29,757 bases of DNA from a virus. Under the pieces are notes generated by a model. That model made no database searches and had not been told where the DNA came from. It worked only from the letters and a program-made list of their open reading frames with translations. A program made the position numbers and the translations under genes. Of the stretch, positions 28,933 through 29,757 are shown piece after piece. Location: the IMG/VR virus record IMGVR_UViG_3300046007_014047, positions 1 through 29,757 of that record. One strand, given 5' to 3'. Position 1 is the stretch's first letter. Each line of letters begins with the position of its first letter.

Positions 28933-29648
28933 AATTCTATATCTTTAACTTTTTCTATTGCTTGTGGTGGGATGTTATTTAATGTATAGTATCCATATTT
29001 AAAATTAGGATCATAATATAATCTTAAATAATCTCCCGGAACCATATTTGTATTTATTTTTAATAAAACCCAATCTTTTATTCCTTCAGATTGATAAAAC
29101 TTTGGGGCTAAATTGGATGTATTTTTTTCATCTTTTCCTAAATATACTCTTTCAGGATGATAAGCTTTTTTAGATCTAGATTTAGGTATTAATCCTATTT
29201 TTTGAATTTTGTCCCAACTTCTTAAAGGAGCAACATGGTATAAAAATGAAGGAATTTTATTTACTTTTTGATCAAATTTTGCTTCACATTCTAAATAGAT
29301 TGAATATACTTTTTTATTTTGAAAAGCATTTTTAACTATTTTTTCATTGTATTTATCTTTTATTTCAATACCATCACCATATATTTCAATATATGAGATA
29401 AACCAACCTAAATTATTAAGTAAAGGTATTAATTTTTCAAAATATTCAGGTTGTATCCCCTCTTTTATTTTTAAAATTTCTATAGTAAAATCCTTATCTC
29501 CTTTATCATATTGGAAAATCCAATTAGGAAATTGTTTTTTAAGAATATAAACTGCTTCTCCTATTGGGGTTGTTTTAATTAATCCCTCTTGAATATTTAA
29601 GTCATATTCTTCTTTATATACTTCTAATAAAATTTTTAATAATTTCAT
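28929..29648 (-). CDS. Putative ADP-ribosyltransferase-fold protein between nrdB and nrdA
   Basis: This 239-residue protein has a C-terminal part (about 135-235) that resembles phage proteins of the ART/KptA-like fold. FLYHVAPLRSWDKIQKIGL opens it with the H-x-x-x-x-x-x-x-I-x-x-x-G-L pattern for NAD binding, followed by PKSRSKKAYHPERVYLG, a WVLLKINTN strand, and a final LRLYYDPNFKYGYYTLNN with IPPQAI. The N-terminal half (KLLKILLEVYKEEYDLNI, then a beta region) is unassigned. It overlaps nrdA by four bases and follows nrdB by 11 bases, so it is embedded in the reductase operon. Whether it modifies host proteins or RNA, or is inactive, cannot be seen. Confidence 0.55.
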   Translation of the reverse strand: MKLLKILLEVYKEEYDLNIQEGLIKTTPIGEAVYILKKQFPNWIFQYDKGDKDFTIEILKIKEGIQPEYFEKLIPLLNNLGWFISYIEIYGDGIEIKDKYNEKIVKNAFQNKKVYSIYLECEAKFDQKVNKIPSFLYHVAPLRSWDKIQKIGLIPKSRSKKAYHPERVYLGKDEKNTSNLAPKFYQSEGIKDWVLLKINTNMVPGDYLRLYYDPNFKYGYYTLNNIPPQAIEKVKDIEL

Positions 29649-29659
29649 AATTTTTTATT

Positions 29660-29757
29660 TTATAAATCGTCCCAATCTGCAGTTGATTTAGCGTATGAGG
29701 TTACACGCCCCGCAAAGAAATCTTGATGTGTTTTGCCTGATGTTAAATGCCCAAACT
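29660..29757 (-). CDS. nrdB: Ribonucleotide reductase small subunit NrdB, C-terminal end (partial)
   Basis: Only the last 31 codons are inside the window. The frame reads QDFFAGRVTSYAKSTADWDDL before the stop at 29660-29662. The F-F-x-x-R-V-T-x-Y pattern near the C-terminus is characteristic of class I small subunits, and the acidic, aromatic final residues would bind the large subunit. The position upstream of nrdA supports the call. The body with iron and tyrosyl radical sites lies outside. Confidence 0.8.
   Translation of the reverse strand, partial: FGHLTSGKTHQDFFAGRVTSYAKSTADWDDL

Noticed and set aside
1-29757. tRNA genes, CRISPR arrays, insertion sequences or attachment sites
   Set aside because: Intergenic gaps are all shorter than about 140 bases and none shows a cloverleaf, spaced repeats or transposase remains; no integrase was seen.

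Overview
This window looks like part of the genome of a large tailed phage infecting a Bacteroidota (probably flavobacterial) host. The DNA is AT-rich (roughly 30% GC by eye). All supported genes lie on the minus strand in tightly packed, often overlapping runs. The content is viral: a T4-type family B DNA polymerase and sliding clamp, a holin/endolysin lysis cassette, large tail-fibre-like proteins, homing endonuclease DNA and ribonucleotide reductase. The host guess rests on signal peptides ending in FAQ or LSQ, on scarce Shine-Dalgarno sites, and on promoter-like elements matching the Bacteroidota form (TTG, 20 bases, TAnnTTTG/A). No tRNA, CRISPR array or integrase is visible.

Layout, from high to low coordinates (the direction of transcription). 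(1) 29.76-26.78 kb: the end of nrdB, a putative ADP-ribosyltransferase-fold protein, nrdA, and a small protein followed by a strong terminator. (2) 26.64-22.47 kb: a lysis region with small membrane and coiled-coil proteins that resemble spanins, a GH19 endolysin, a holin, a secreted DNA/RNA nuclease and a larger membrane protein. (3) 22.41-16.55 kb: an AT-hook protein, then a compact operon of a small unknown gene, dpdA, queC, a small unknown gene, a thioredoxin, queD, queE, an FkbM methyltransferase, an acidic mini-protein and a phosphoribosyltransferase. (4) 16.53-10.65 kb: a protein with two LamG-like domains, a coiled-coil small protein and a 1321-residue mosaic fibre/adhesin. (5) 10.60-8.34 kb: folE, a relic of a NUMOD1 homing endonuclease tail, a GC-rich mazG-like gene and an intact GIY-YIG endonuclease. 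(6) 8.29-4.82 kb: DNA polymerase and clamp. (7) 4.72-2.05 kb: Hsp20, a small unknown protein, GroES and GroEL. (8) 2.03 kb to the left edge: two small unknowns, a hotdog thioesterase, another small unknown, a SAM methyltransferase and a partial glycosyltransferase.

The central biological theme is modified DNA. FolE, QueD, QueE and QueC form the route from GTP to preQ0, and the DpdA-like transglycosylase would insert the base into phage DNA in place of guanine, which is known to protect phages from restriction. Within the operon, QueE has an unusual cysteine spacing, QueC lacks the usual zinc cysteines, QueD lacks two usual zinc histidines, and an FkbM methyltransferase overlaps queE by one base. 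The final base could therefore differ from plain preQ0. Other points of note are a complete phage chaperone set (Hsp20, GroES, GroEL), a perfect 14-base inverted repeat enclosing hsp20, a cUUCGg hairpin in the hsp20 leader, a GC-rich mazG bracketed by homing-endonuclease DNA, and a recurrent promoter-like motif ahead of several operons.
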